NCBI GenBank assembly: GCA_937900565.1
Contig: CALCFG010000081.1
Span: 1-25,733, forward strand
Direction: 5' to 3'
DNA: 25,733 nucleotides
Source: an uncultured Erysipelotrichaceae bacterium
GTDB taxonomy: Bacteria; Bacillota_I; Bacilli_A; Erysipelotrichales; Erysipelotrichaceae
Shown here one piece after another: positions 8,481 through 16,687 of the stretch. Position 1 is the first letter of the stretch, and the number at the start of each line of letters is the position of its first letter. Made by a program: the position numbers and the translations under genes. The notes below the pieces were generated by a model. That model saw nothing but the letters and a program-made list of their open reading frames with translations, made no database searches and was not told the DNA's origin.

Positions 8481-9158
8481 ATGTATAACAAAAGTTCTAT
8501 TAAATTGTATTGTACTATCAGCAGCCTACTATTATTAGTGGGTTGTAATTCTCCAGGTACAACAACTTCTCAACCAACCGTAACTGAACAACCTGTACCT
8601 TCTACTGTTCCAACATTTATACCTGAACAAAGTGTATCACCAACACCTACAGAAAAAGTTACTGTTACTAAAAATCCAGATGTAGGACAAGATGCGGAAC
8701 AATACGAAAATGTTTCCGTCGGTGGATTATTTGAAATCAAAGTTGCAAAAGAGTTACCCGAAGAGCTTTCATTTATTGTTAATGAATGGAACACCGATGA
8801 GCATAAAGTTGGCAACTTTGGGATTGTAAGAACAATAAGCGCTTGCACTGCCGATGATTTTGAGCCAATGTGTGAACAAGGTTGGATTGGATACTGTTAT
8901 GGAGATGTTCCGTTAATCGAAGCTTATCCCGAATATCATTGGTTTCCAGACGATACCCCAGAAACTGCAATCGCATCTTTTGTTGGTAGTGATGGTGTAA
9001 CTTATTATGTTTGGGAAAATCCTGGATGGTATAACGAGGGTGAACCAATCGAAGCATTTAAGGAAGATACCACACAATGGTTCGTTGATTATTTAAATGA
9101 TCCTAACAGTCTTCCCCAAATCTATCATCCAGAAAATATAATTCGTTTTAATAATTGA
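8481..9158 (+). CDS. Lipoprotein of unknown function
   Basis: 225 residues. The N-terminus has a short basic stretch, a hydrophobic segment and a lipobox (LLVGC, Cys22), so it should be lipid-anchored outside the membrane. A Thr/Pro/Val-rich linker (about 24-65) follows, as is common between a lipid anchor and a folded domain. The C-terminal part (about 75-225) is acidic and rich in Trp and Tyr (FEIKVAKELPEEL, GWIGYCYGDVP, TYYVWENPGWY) and has three cysteines near 121-140. I do not recognise the domain. It has its own promoter and Shine-Dalgarno and is a single-gene unit divergent from the purine operon. Confidence 0.8.
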   Translation: MYNKSSIKLYCTISSLLLLVGCNSPGTTTSQPTVTEQPVPSTVPTFIPEQSVSPTPTEKVTVTKNPDVGQDAEQYENVSVGGLFEIKVAKELPEELSFIVNEWNTDEHKVGNFGIVRTISACTADDFEPMCEQGWIGYCYGDVPLIEAYPEYHWFPDDTPETAIASFVGSDGVTYYVWENPGWYNEGEPIEAFKEDTTQWFVDYLNDPNSLPQIYHPENIIRFNN

Positions 9159-9166
9159 TTCATTTA

Positions 9167-9216
9167 AAATCCCACTGTTTTGAATAACTTCATTGTTATC
9201 AAAAACAGTGGGATTT
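9167..9216. terminator. Two-way intrinsic terminator
   Basis: Arms AAATCCCACTGTTTT (9167-9181) and AAAACAGTGGGATTT (9202-9216) pair perfectly over 15 bp and end in T runs on both strands. It closes the lipoprotein gene on the plus strand and the ten-gene sugar operon on the minus strand. Confidence 0.93.
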
Positions 9217-9248
9217 TTATCCATATATCATAAAATGGCATGTCTCCT

Positions 9249-10385
9249 TTAATTAGGATAGGTAACATTACCAAGAATTACTTTTTGTTTAGCACCTGTT
9301 GCTTTTGGTACATTAGAAAATTGATGGTGCAATGTTTCATTACCTAAAATAACAAAGGCAATGGCTTCTTTGGCATCCGAAGAATAACCTAAATCTTCTT
9401 GGGTTAATACTGCAATACCTGGTAATTCATTGGCTAAAAAGTAACGTAGAGATGCGTTATGAGCCCCACCACCGCCAAGAATTACTTTTTTTACATCATG
9501 CTTATCCAATATAAAGCGACGATAGTTTTCTGCAATAGAATACGCAGTAAACCACGTGAGTGTGGCGATTATATCTTCCGGATTACACGTGTTATATTGG
9601 TTAAGTAATTGATGCGTATAGTTACTACCATAAACTTCTCTACCGGTAGTTTTAGGTGGTACTAAACTAAGATAGGGATCTTTTTTTAATTGTTCCATTA
9701 ATGGTTCAATTAACTTACCTTTAGATGCAATAGTTCCATTATCATCGTAAGCTAAATTAAATAAACATTGCATTGCTTCATCAATCACCATATTCCCAGG
9801 ACCTGTATCAAAAGCAAATACATCATCAATGCTACCATTAGCTGGTAAAACTGTTACATTGCCAATACCACCAATATTTTGTAATGCCACTGCTTCATCT
9901 TTTTTAGAATATAAAATATATTCACTAAACGGCACCAAAGGTGCACCTTCACCACCTGCAGCCATATCTTTAACACGAAAATTGGCAATGCAGGGGCAAC
10001 CACAACGTTGTGCAATGACTGCACTTTCACCAATTTGAAGCGTTGAAGCTGCATAATCGCTTGTTTTACGCGGAATATGGTAAATTGTTTGCCCATGGGA
10101 AGCGATAAATCCCAATTGCGTGGTTTTAACACCATATTGTTTACATACAGACTGTACTGCTTTAGCAAATAATTCCCCCAATTCAAAATTTAAACTACAT
10201 ACTTGAGCAACCGTAGCTTGGTTGTTACAACATCTTTTAATTTTTTCTTTGATTTCACTGGATAAAGGTAAGGTGGTGAATTCAAGCTGTTTTATACGGG
10301 TAGTATTTCCACTACCACATATATCACATAAAACAGCATCGATACCATCCAAACTAGTCCCAGACATTAGACCGACTGCTAACAT
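9249..10385 (-). CDS. anmK: Anhydro-N-acetylmuramic acid kinase
   Basis: 378 residues, normal for AnmK. It opens the 1,6-anhydro ring of anhydro-MurNAc and phosphorylates it to MurNAc-6-P, the substrate of MurQ, encoded in the same operon. The hallmark GLMSGTSLDGID is at residues 5-16, and QNIGGIGNVTVLP, FDTGPGN and VILGGGGAHN complete the actin-like ATPase/kinase fold. It is the last gene of the operon, 9 nt after the regulator, with GGAG directly before the ATG, and is followed by the two-way terminator. Its substrate arises from lytic transglycosylases, so it may serve either own-wall turnover or scavenged wall fragments. Confidence 0.95.
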   Translation of the reverse strand: MLAVGLMSGTSLDGIDAVLCDICGSGNTTRIKQLEFTTLPLSSEIKEKIKRCCNNQATVAQVCSLNFELGELFAKAVQSVCKQYGVKTTQLGFIASHGQTIYHIPRKTSDYAASTLQIGESAVIAQRCGCPCIANFRVKDMAAGGEGAPLVPFSEYILYSKKDEAVALQNIGGIGNVTVLPANGSIDDVFAFDTGPGNMVIDEAMQCLFNLAYDDNGTIASKGKLIEPLMEQLKKDPYLSLVPPKTTGREVYGSNYTHQLLNQYNTCNPEDIIATLTWFTAYSIAENYRRFILDKHDVKKVILGGGGAHNASLRYFLANELPGIAVLTQEDLGYSSDAKEAIAFVILGNETLHHQFSNVPKATGAKQKVILGNVTYPN

Positions 10386-10394
10386 AAACTCCTA

Positions 10395-11237
10395 CTAACT
10401 ATTTAATAATTGAATAAGTTGACGCGTTTTGATTAAATCATTTTTCGTTTGATCATAATGGGCTTTACTTAACCCATAATACAATAAATCCGTTAACGTT
10501 AACGCTGAGTTACGCGAAGAAATAGCACCTAGCCGTAGTTCTTTTTCCACCACTGGTACATATAAAGCAATATCTGCTAACGATGCCAAAGTAGATTTAA
10601 TATTATATTGCGTAATGGCAATAATTTTAGCCCCGGCATTTTTCGCATAGGCAACTAAATCATTAACAATTGGTGTTTCTCCGGTATAACTTAATGCAAT
10701 TAAAACATCATCTTTATTTATATGCGCAATCCGAGATGCTAAAATATGCACATCCTCATAAAAAATTACATTTTTATCAATTCGCGTCAATTTATGCATT
10801 AAATCCAAACAAACAATACCAGATCCGCCCACACCAGCCAGATAGATACGACGAGCATCACCCATCCATTCAATGGCTTGTTGCAATGAAGTCACATTGA
10901 GTAATTTGTAAGTACCTTCTAATTGTTGAACACTCATTGCTTGAATCTTTTTTACCATGACATTTAATGTGTCTTGCTTTTCAATAACCACATTAAATAA
11001 TTCATCTTCTTCATCTAAGTTTTTTGCCAAATCAACTTTTAATGAGGTCAATCCCTTAAAACCTAACTTTTGTGAAAAACGAATCCAAGCAGCTGCACTG
11101 GTATTGGTAACCTCGCCCAATTCTTGAGCACTTTTTTCAATTGCTTCATTTCGATGTTCCAATATATATTGCGCAATAACTTTTTCTTTTTGGGTAAACG
11201 AGCCAAACGCTTCTTTAATCTTAAATATACAACTCAT
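10395..11237 (-). CDS. RpiR/MurR-family transcriptional regulator
   Basis: 280 residues. The N-terminal RpiR helix-turn-helix (about 1-75; recognition part near SAAAWIRFSQKLGFKG) is followed by a SIS sugar-phosphate isomerase domain (about 115-255) with GVGGSG at 135-140 and ALSYTGETP. SIS domains of this family sense phosphosugars. In MurR of E. coli the ligand is MurNAc-6-P, which fits the murQ/anmK context, so a local repressor role is likely but inferred. The ATG overlaps the kinase stop (ATGA). Candidate binding sites are the inverted repeats before IIB and GH1. Confidence 0.9.
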   Translation of the reverse strand: MSCIFKIKEAFGSFTQKEKVIAQYILEHRNEAIEKSAQELGEVTNTSAAAWIRFSQKLGFKGLTSLKVDLAKNLDEEDELFNVVIEKQDTLNVMVKKIQAMSVQQLEGTYKLLNVTSLQQAIEWMGDARRIYLAGVGGSGIVCLDLMHKLTRIDKNVIFYEDVHILASRIAHINKDDVLIALSYTGETPIVNDLVAYAKNAGAKIIAITQYNIKSTLASLADIALYVPVVEKELRLGAISSRNSALTLTDLLYYGLSKAHYDQTKNDLIKTRQLIQLLNS

Positions 11238-12136
11238 ACTTTACTATCCCTTATTTGTTTCGCAATTAAGTAAGCGCCATAACATGGATCATGCAATGGT
11301 TCACATAACTTAACATTCTTATTTAATGTTAAATACGGAACGATAAAGGATAGGCCTTTCCAAACCCCACCGGTATAACTCACATTAACCGTACCTTTAA
11401 AATCGCGTGCAAGTGTATTAATTAATAACGACAATTCATGCGCAAGGTTAGCATAAATTTGCAACGCTGCTTCATCGTGATTTTGTGCTAATTGAAATAC
11501 TAAAGGCGCAAGAAAAGCGACTTCATCCCGTTTATTATGCAATTTCGTATTTACATAGGAAATAATATCATAGTCATCGCTTAAATCGCAGTGTTTTTTA
11601 ACGCTATCGACCAATGTTGTTCGCGGCTTTCTTCCATCCACTTGCATGGTATATTCTTGCAACAATTGTTTCGCTAACCAATAAGCACTGCCTTCATCCC
11701 CAAGCGTATATCCCCAACCACCAACACGTTTAAATTGATAATTTTGATAACTTAACCCCATTGATCCAGTACCAGCAATAATGAATATACCTTCCTTGCC
11801 ATCCAATGCACCCATTAACCCAATTTGAGCATCATTGGCAATTGCATAATGCATTCCATTAAAACTATTTTCAATGCGATATTCAATCATATTACGCAAT
11901 GATGCATCATTACCATAACCAGCTAATCCGCAACCAATATAGACATGATCATAATTTACGTCATCAGGCAATAAAGATAATACACCTTGTTTCAATATTT
12001 CAATGGCTTGTTGATCACTTGTTTGCAATACATGACAACTGGGTAAAACTATATGGTTTAAGGTATTACCTAATTCATTGTATAACGTAAATGCTGTTTT
12101 AGTTCCCCCACCATCAATGCCAATAAAATAATCCAT
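11234..12136 (-). CDS. BadF/BadG-type N-acetylglucosamine / N-acetylmuramic acid kinase
   Basis: 300 residues of the ASKHA kinase family. The phosphate loop GIDGGGTKTAF is at 6-16, the second phosphate motif AGTGS at 121-125 and the family signature GGWGYTLGDEGS at 139-150. This is the type of eukaryotic NagK and of the Clostridium acetobutylicum MurK kinase, which phosphorylates both MurNAc and GlcNAc. In this operon it most plausibly phosphorylates the GlcNAc (or MurNAc) freed by MupG. Specificity cannot be read from the sequence. It overlaps the regulator by 4 nt and starts 2 nt after mupG. Confidence 0.88.
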   Translation of the reverse strand: MDYFIGIDGGGTKTAFTLYNELGNTLNHIVLPSCHVLQTSDQQAIEILKQGVLSLLPDDVNYDHVYIGCGLAGYGNDASLRNMIEYRIENSFNGMHYAIANDAQIGLMGALDGKEGIFIIAGTGSMGLSYQNYQFKRVGGWGYTLGDEGSAYWLAKQLLQEYTMQVDGRKPRTTLVDSVKKHCDLSDDYDIISYVNTKLHNKRDEVAFLAPLVFQLAQNHDEAALQIYANLAHELSLLINTLARDFKGTVNVSYTGGVWKGLSFIVPYLTLNKNVKLCEPLHDPCYGAYLIAKQIRDSKV

Positions 12137-12138
12137 AA

Positions 12139-13230
12139 CTAAGCCTTTCGAATTCTAAATTTTTGCCAAGGTTTTATGCTATCTAATAAGAATAATTCTT
12201 CTTTTTTAATATAGCCTACAACATTACTCATGCCACTATTTTTCATATCATGCAACGCAATTTGCAATTCACCAGCATAATGACCATATTCACTGCTTTC
12301 AATAATTACATCACCTCTGTGAATTGTTTCTGGCGCATTAAATAATGCGAAATGATGGCCTTTAAATTTAACACGGGATTGAGTGGAACGAATCATATTT
12401 TCATTTTGATCCCCTCGGTTAAAGTGTAATTCTTCAAATAATATTTTTTGTTCAATTTCTCCCACATTATCCACTAAGTCTATATCAAATGTAACTAAGG
12501 ACAAATCCAAAGTTGCGACCTTATCCAATTCTTCTTTGGTTGGATAACAGTTTGAGATAATAAAGTCATCCACACAATCCAACGCAATTAAATGTTTAAC
12601 CTGCACATCCATTGGTAAATGACGATGCATTTCTAATGTTGGCAAACCTTGGGTAACTGGCCAAGAACCAAATGTATTCTCATTTTGACTTGTAATAAAT
12701 GCAGCAGTTTGTAAACCATACTTTTTAAAACGATTTGAACACGAAATAAAGAAATCCAATCCTAAACCTGAATAATCATGCGGATAGAAATTATGACATC
12801 CGTATAACTTATAACGATTGGGTTGATAATCCATAATCGTATCAATTGTATGTACATCATTACTCATGTTTATTTCAATAATTAATCCGAAAGGATTATA
12901 TGTCATTACCGATTCTTCATTACCAGTAAATCCTGCATCCAAACGTAATCCATCAGCTCCAATTTCTTTAAAAAAACTCAAATCTTTATAACTAATACCC
13001 AATTCATCAAAAACGCGAGGAGAAACATCAACAATGATTTCAAACCCTCTTTCTTTTGCATAATTATTAATTTCTTTAAAATCTGCTTTAATTTCTTCTT
13101 TACTTTTACTTACTGATAAAAGACATGAAAAAATACGCTTAAATCCTGCTTTTGCCGCTTGATCTATATAATTTAAAATTGTGTCTTTATCCGATTTTTC
13201 AGGATAAATCGAAATACCTAATCTTCTCAT
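12139..13230 (-). CDS. mupG: 6-phospho-N-acetylmuramidase, MupG-like (DUF871, GH170)
   Basis: 363 residues. The N-terminal GISIYPEKSDKDTILNYI and KRIFSCLLSV stretches start a TIM barrel (about 1-245), and a smaller C-terminal beta domain (about 255-363; KFKGHHFALFN, ESSEYGHYAGELQIAL) follows, the DUF871 architecture. In Staphylococcus aureus MupG cleaves MurNAc-6-P-GlcNAc to MurNAc-6-P and GlcNAc in the cytosol. Neighbouring murQ, a PTS and a GlcNAc-type kinase give that reaction an upstream supplier and downstream users, so the same role is likely. An AAAGGAG precedes the ATG. A stable hairpin separates it from the IIC gene. Confidence 0.88.
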   Translation of the reverse strand: MRRLGISIYPEKSDKDTILNYIDQAAKAGFKRIFSCLLSVSKSKEEIKADFKEINNYAKERGFEIIVDVSPRVFDELGISYKDLSFFKEIGADGLRLDAGFTGNEESVMTYNPFGLIIEINMSNDVHTIDTIMDYQPNRYKLYGCHNFYPHDYSGLGLDFFISCSNRFKKYGLQTAAFITSQNENTFGSWPVTQGLPTLEMHRHLPMDVQVKHLIALDCVDDFIISNCYPTKEELDKVATLDLSLVTFDIDLVDNVGEIEQKILFEELHFNRGDQNENMIRSTQSRVKFKGHHFALFNAPETIHRGDVIIESSEYGHYAGELQIALHDMKNSGMSNVVGYIKKEELFLLDSIKPWQKFRIRKA

Positions 13231-13249
13231 TAAAATTCTCCTTTAAAGA

Positions 13250-13282
13250 ATAAGCCCTGTATTAAATAATAACAGGGCTTAT
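13250..13282 (-). other. Intercistronic hairpin between PTS IIC and mupG
   Basis: AAGCCCTGT (13252-13260) and ACAGGGCTT (13272-13280), extended by two A-T pairs, form an 11-bp stem with an 11-nt loop. Downstream on the minus strand comes ATTCTTTAAAGGAG rather than a clean U run, so it is at most a weak terminator. An mRNA-stability or processing element is equally possible. Confidence 0.7.
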
Positions 13283-13298
13283 ATATTATGTAATGTAA

Positions 13299-14648
13299 CT
13301 AAGCTTCAACTTCTTGGCTTTGTTCATCAGCCAACAAATTGTTGTCATACATTTTAAAGAATGGATAATAAATTAATAAATCCAAAATAATCAATGCAAT
13401 GCTTAATACCGATGCGCGCCAATCATTTCCACAAGCCAAGAACGCTCCAATTGGACCAGGCAATGTCCATGGTGCAGTTGCTACAACGCGGCTTACCAAA
13501 CCAGCAGTTGTCAAGAAATAAGCAATAATCGCATTCACGATTGGTGCGATAATGAATGGAATAATAAGCATTGGGTTCAATACAATTGGAGCCCCAAAGA
13601 TCATTGGTTCATTGATATTGAAGATAGAAGGTACTAATGCAGTTTTTCCTAATGCTTTACCATAAGCGGATTTACTTCTAAAAGCAAATAATAATGCCAA
13701 TGCTAATGTTGCACCTGAACCACCAATCCATATAAACCATTGATAGAAAGGTTCTGCCCCAATATTTGTAATAGCAGTACCTGCAGCCCACGCAGTTGTG
13801 TTTTCTTCCAATAAAATCAACCATAATGGACGCGCAATGGATCCAACAATGGAAACACCATGAATACCAAATGACCAGAAGAAGGTCACAAGGAATACTA
13901 ACAATAAGATAGAAGGTAATGTATCTGTCGCACTTACTAATGGAACAATTAATTTACTGATCATACCGTGAACATCAATTTGCAAGAACATACAAATTGT
14001 TGCAACGACAATCAATACAATAGCTGTTGGAGTTAATGATTCAAAAGAACGTGCAACGGAAGAAGGTACTTGCGGTGGCATTGAAATTTTGAAACCACTT
14101 TTTTGTGTGAAACGATAAACTTCAACTGCAAAGAATGATACCAAAATACCAATAAACATACCCGCACTACCTAAGTTACCCATTGGCAATACAAATCCAC
14201 TTGGTACTTGTGCTAAGTAATTTGCTAAATCAGCATTGGTTTTTGCTAACTCAGTCACTGCGGCACTTGGTGCAGCAATATTAGCTGGAATAATTGTTAA
14301 TAAGAATGCTAATTCAGCTAAGATACCTCCAGATAATCCATCCAACTCATATGAATTAGCCAATGAATATCCAATACCAAACACAGCATACAACGTCATA
14401 ATATACATTGACACACGGTAAGGTAATAAAATCTTAGTAGCATTTGCAGAAATAAATTGTGTGATTGCCCAATCTGCAGGCATTGAATTTGGTAAAAATG
14501 CAATAACCATAAACATGGATGAAACAATGATTAATGGTAGTGTTGCAATAATACCATCACGGATAGCACGTAAATGGCGTTGTTCTGCCAATTTAGCCAT
14601 CGGTGTCGATAATTTTTCATCTAAAACAGATGCAAATTTTTCAAACAT
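13299..14648 (-). CDS. PTS lactose/cellobiose-family transporter subunit IIC
   Basis: 449 residues with about ten hydrophobic membrane segments. FNINEPMIFGAPIVLNP (near 345-361) holds the NEP-type motif of the CelB/ChbC family that contacts the sugar. It moves and presents a beta-disaccharide for phosphorylation by IIB. It lies 17 nt after IIB in an operon full of muramic acid enzymes, so the substrate is probably a GlcNAc/MurNAc-containing disaccharide rather than cellobiose; that is inference. The start has an AAAGGGG upstream. Confidence 0.93.
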   Translation of the reverse strand: MFEKFASVLDEKLSTPMAKLAEQRHLRAIRDGIIATLPLIIVSSMFMVIAFLPNSMPADWAITQFISANATKILLPYRVSMYIMTLYAVFGIGYSLANSYELDGLSGGILAELAFLLTIIPANIAAPSAAVTELAKTNADLANYLAQVPSGFVLPMGNLGSAGMFIGILVSFFAVEVYRFTQKSGFKISMPPQVPSSVARSFESLTPTAIVLIVVATICMFLQIDVHGMISKLIVPLVSATDTLPSILLLVFLVTFFWSFGIHGVSIVGSIARPLWLILLEENTTAWAAGTAITNIGAEPFYQWFIWIGGSGATLALALLFAFRSKSAYGKALGKTALVPSIFNINEPMIFGAPIVLNPMLIIPFIIAPIVNAIIAYFLTTAGLVSRVVATAPWTLPGPIGAFLACGNDWRASVLSIALIILDLLIYYPFFKMYDNNLLADEQSQEVEA

Positions 14649-14665
14649 AAAAATCCCCTTTTTAA

Positions 14666-14980
14666 TTATTTAAGTTCGCCCAATTCACTTTTTACTTGAG
14701 CTAATAGTTTAGGCCCTCCCAACGGAGTGTAGCCTTGCGGTTGAATCAAAATGCATGGAATACCCGCAGCATCTGCTTCTTTTTTTAATGTATCGTAGCG
14801 GTGACGAATTTGTGGTGCAACTAAACCAATTGCATAACCATTTTTAATTTCTTCCGCAAACGCTTGCGTTGAGCATTCATTCACTTCCATTTCAATTCCT
14901 TGCTTTGCCGCTGCATCTTGCAATGCTTTTGCTGCAATCGCAGATGACATACCTTGTGAACAAACCAATAAGACTTTCAT
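14666..14980 (-). CDS. PTS lactose/cellobiose-family subunit IIB
   Basis: 104 residues, a complete single-domain IIB. The phosphocysteine Cys7 lies in VLLVCSQGMSS, the family active-site loop. Phosphate passes from the IIA histidine to this cysteine and then to the sugar in IIC. AAAGGAG precedes the ATG at good spacing. The gene has its own promoter and cre site although it lies inside the longer operon. Confidence 0.95.
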   Translation of the reverse strand: MKVLLVCSQGMSSAIAAKALQDAAAKQGIEMEVNECSTQAFAEEIKNGYAIGLVAPQIRHRYDTLKKEADAAGIPCILIQPQGYTPLGGPKLLAQVKSELGELK

Positions 14981-15012
14981 TTGTATCTCCTTTCTTTTGT
15001 TCTTATGTGAAC

Positions 15013-15041
15013 ATTATACCAATGAAATCGCTTTCTTACAA
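15013..15041 (-). promoter_or_regulatory. Internal operon promoter with overlapping cre site
   Basis: The minus strand reads TTGTAA (15041-15036), a 17-bp spacer and TATAAT (15018-15013). The plus-strand TGAAATCGCTTTCT (15023-15036) fits the cre consensus TGWAANCGNTNWCA at 13 of 14 positions and fills the spacer, so CcpA bound there would block RNA polymerase. Confidence 0.85.
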
Positions 15042-15045
15042 TAAA

Positions 15046-15075
15046 ATTTCATTAAATTAAATTTAATTTTGAAAT
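15046..15075. promoter_or_regulatory. Inverted repeat, candidate operator before PTS IIB
   Basis: ATTTCA (15046-15051) and TGAAAT (15070-15075) flank a perfect 16-bp palindrome, AAATTAAATTTAATTT (15054-15069), directly upstream of the -35. The core recurs upstream of GH1. A site for the operon's RpiR-type regulator is the simplest reading, without direct proof. Confidence 0.55.
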
Positions 15076-15079
15076 AATA

Positions 15080-15442
15080 TTACAAAACAATGCCTGTGTA
15101 TACTAAAGCTGCAATTATGCCTGCGCTAAAAAAGGAGAGCAAGCTTCCGACAATCCAGAAGCTTTTACAGAATCCTTTTGAGGACTGAACGAAAAATTGA
15201 GCATAAGCAGCCGAAAACCCAGATACCAATCCCCCAATAATAACCGTAGGTAGGCGATAGTCAATCATTAATAAATCACAAATAAACGGAACAATAAATA
15301 GCGTTATGATAATTGAAGCCACTATGATAAAAGAACTTTTGTATCCAAATGTTGGAATATCATAATCAGTTTCTCCCATTACCGACTTATACTGATGATT
15401 ACCATGTTTAGCTTTACTTTGCCAAATTACTTTTCTTGCCAT
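15080..15442 (-). CDS. Small membrane protein of unknown function inside the PTS operon
   Basis: 120 residues: a basic, polar N-terminus (1-35) followed by three predicted membrane helices (about 36-60, 65-86, 94-119), with glycines and small residues in the second and third. I do not recognise a family. It starts 2 nt after the IIA stop (TAATTATG) with no clear Shine-Dalgarno, so it should be translated by coupling to IIA, and ends about 100 nt before IIB. Its place between two PTS subunits suggests a function linked to the transporter or its substrate, but nothing in the sequence proves it. Confidence 0.75.
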   Translation of the reverse strand: MARKVIWQSKAKHGNHQYKSVMGETDYDIPTFGYKSSFIIVASIIITLFIVPFICDLLMIDYRLPTVIIGGLVSGFSAAYAQFFVQSSKGFCKSFWIVGSLLSFFSAGIIAALVYTGIVL

Positions 15443-15444
15443 AA

Positions 15445-15768
15445 TTATTTATTTTCTAGCGCATACAAGCGTTTATTCATACGTATCAAATTATCCGCCA
15501 ATGTTCGTACTTCCAACGCTGTCATTAAATGATCTTGTGCATGGACAAACAAAACCGTAACTTGATGATGTTTACCGTTAGCTTCATCTTGTATTAAATT
15601 TGTTTGAATTTGATGTGCTTTTACTAAATATTCATCCGCTTCTTTTAATAACTCATCCGCCTTATCAAAATTCCCATCTTCAGCTTGCGCAATCGCTTCA
15701 TACGCTAAACCTTTCGCAGTACCACCATTACTAATAATTTCAAATATTATCATTTCCATTTCTTCCAT
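15445..15768 (-). CDS. PTS lactose/cellobiose-family subunit IIA
   Basis: 107 residues, all helical in this family. The phospho-accepting histidine is His76 in VLFVHAQDHLMTA, with Asp79 at the position of the metal-binding aspartate of LacA. It takes phosphate from HPr and passes it to IIB Cys7. An AGGAGG lies 8 nt before the ATG, 19 nt after murQ. Confidence 0.95.
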   Translation of the reverse strand: MEEMEMIIFEIISNGGTAKGLAYEAIAQAEDGNFDKADELLKEADEYLVKAHQIQTNLIQDEANGKHHQVTVLFVHAQDHLMTALEVRTLADNLIRMNKRLYALENK

Positions 15769-15787
15769 CTTCTTTACCTCCTAAAAT

Positions 15788-16687
15788 CTAAATGATATTG
15801 GCCAAAACACCTTTGCCTTGGTCCATTTTTTCTTGTGCTTGCGCACAATCACAATTTAATGCATGCATAACAATGGCACGTTTAACATTACGTCCACTGG
15901 CTTCAAATAAGTCGCTTGCTTTTTTATCATCCACTTGCAATATTTGTTGAATCATTCGTGTTGCGCGAATCACTAATTTTTCATTGGAAGGTTGAACATC
16001 TACCATTAAATTGTGATAAACTTTACCCATTTTAATCATTACGCATGTACTAATCATATTTAATACCATCTTTTGCGCAGTTCCAGCTTTCATTCGGGTT
16101 GAACCAGTAACTACTTCTGCTCCCGTTACAACTTCTACCGGAAATTTAGCAATCTTTGATAATTGCGCCTCATCTACACAACTTACGCTACCTGTTGCTG
16201 CACCAATTTCGTTAGCATATTCCAACGCCCCAATAACATAAGGTGTTCTACCGGATGCAGCTAAACCAATAACAATATCTTTATTGCTTAACTTTCTTTC
16301 TTTTAAATCATTAACTGCTAATTCTTTGGAATCTTCGGCACCCTCTTGCGCTTTAAAGATTGCTGGAGTACCACCTGCGATTACACCTTGAACTAATTCA
16401 TCACTAACACCATAGGTTGGTGGACATTCGCTAGCATCCAAGATACCTAAACGACCTGAAGTCCCAGCACCCACATAAAGAATTCTTCCCCCATTTTTTA
16501 CACATTCATATGCTTTATCAATTAATTTCGCAATGGATGGAATTTCTTCTTTTACTACGCCAGCAATTTTGCTATCTTCCGCGTTAATCTTTGCTAACAT
16601 TTCTTCTGTTGAAACACGATCAATATCCAGTGTATTTGGATTTTGTTGTTCTGTATTTAGTTTCCCCAAATTTTCAATCATTTTCAC
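15788..16687 (-). CDS. murQ: N-acetylmuramic acid 6-phosphate etherase
   Basis: 299 residues. It removes the D-lactyl ether from MurNAc-6-P, giving GlcNAc-6-P and D-lactate. The SIS-domain signature GAGTSGRLGILDASECPPTY (73-92) is complete; Glu87 and Glu118 (in EGAEDS) correspond to the acid/base residues of E. coli MurQ. GSTRMKAGTAQKM is also typical. The annotated start is GTG at 16687, 4 nt after GGGAG; an ATG two codons later (16681) gives a longer, also acceptable spacing. Either start overlaps the end of GH1, so the genes are coupled. Confidence 0.96.
   Translation of the reverse strand: MKMIENLGKLNTEQQNPNTLDIDRVSTEEMLAKINAEDSKIAGVVKEEIPSIAKLIDKAYECVKNGGRILYVGAGTSGRLGILDASECPPTYGVSDELVQGVIAGGTPAIFKAQEGAEDSKELAVNDLKERKLSNKDIVIGLAASGRTPYVIGALEYANEIGAATGSVSCVDEAQLSKIAKFPVEVVTGAEVVTGSTRMKAGTAQKMVLNMISTCVMIKMGKVYHNLMVDVQPSNEKLVIRATRMIQQILQVDDKKASDLFEASGRNVKRAIVMHALNCDCAQAQEKMDQGKGVLANII

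Noticed and set aside
8570..9057. Two minus-strand open frames opposite the lipoprotein
   Set aside because: They mirror the Thr/Pro-rich coding strand; the plus-strand gene has a lipobox, promoter and Shine-Dalgarno, and these have none.
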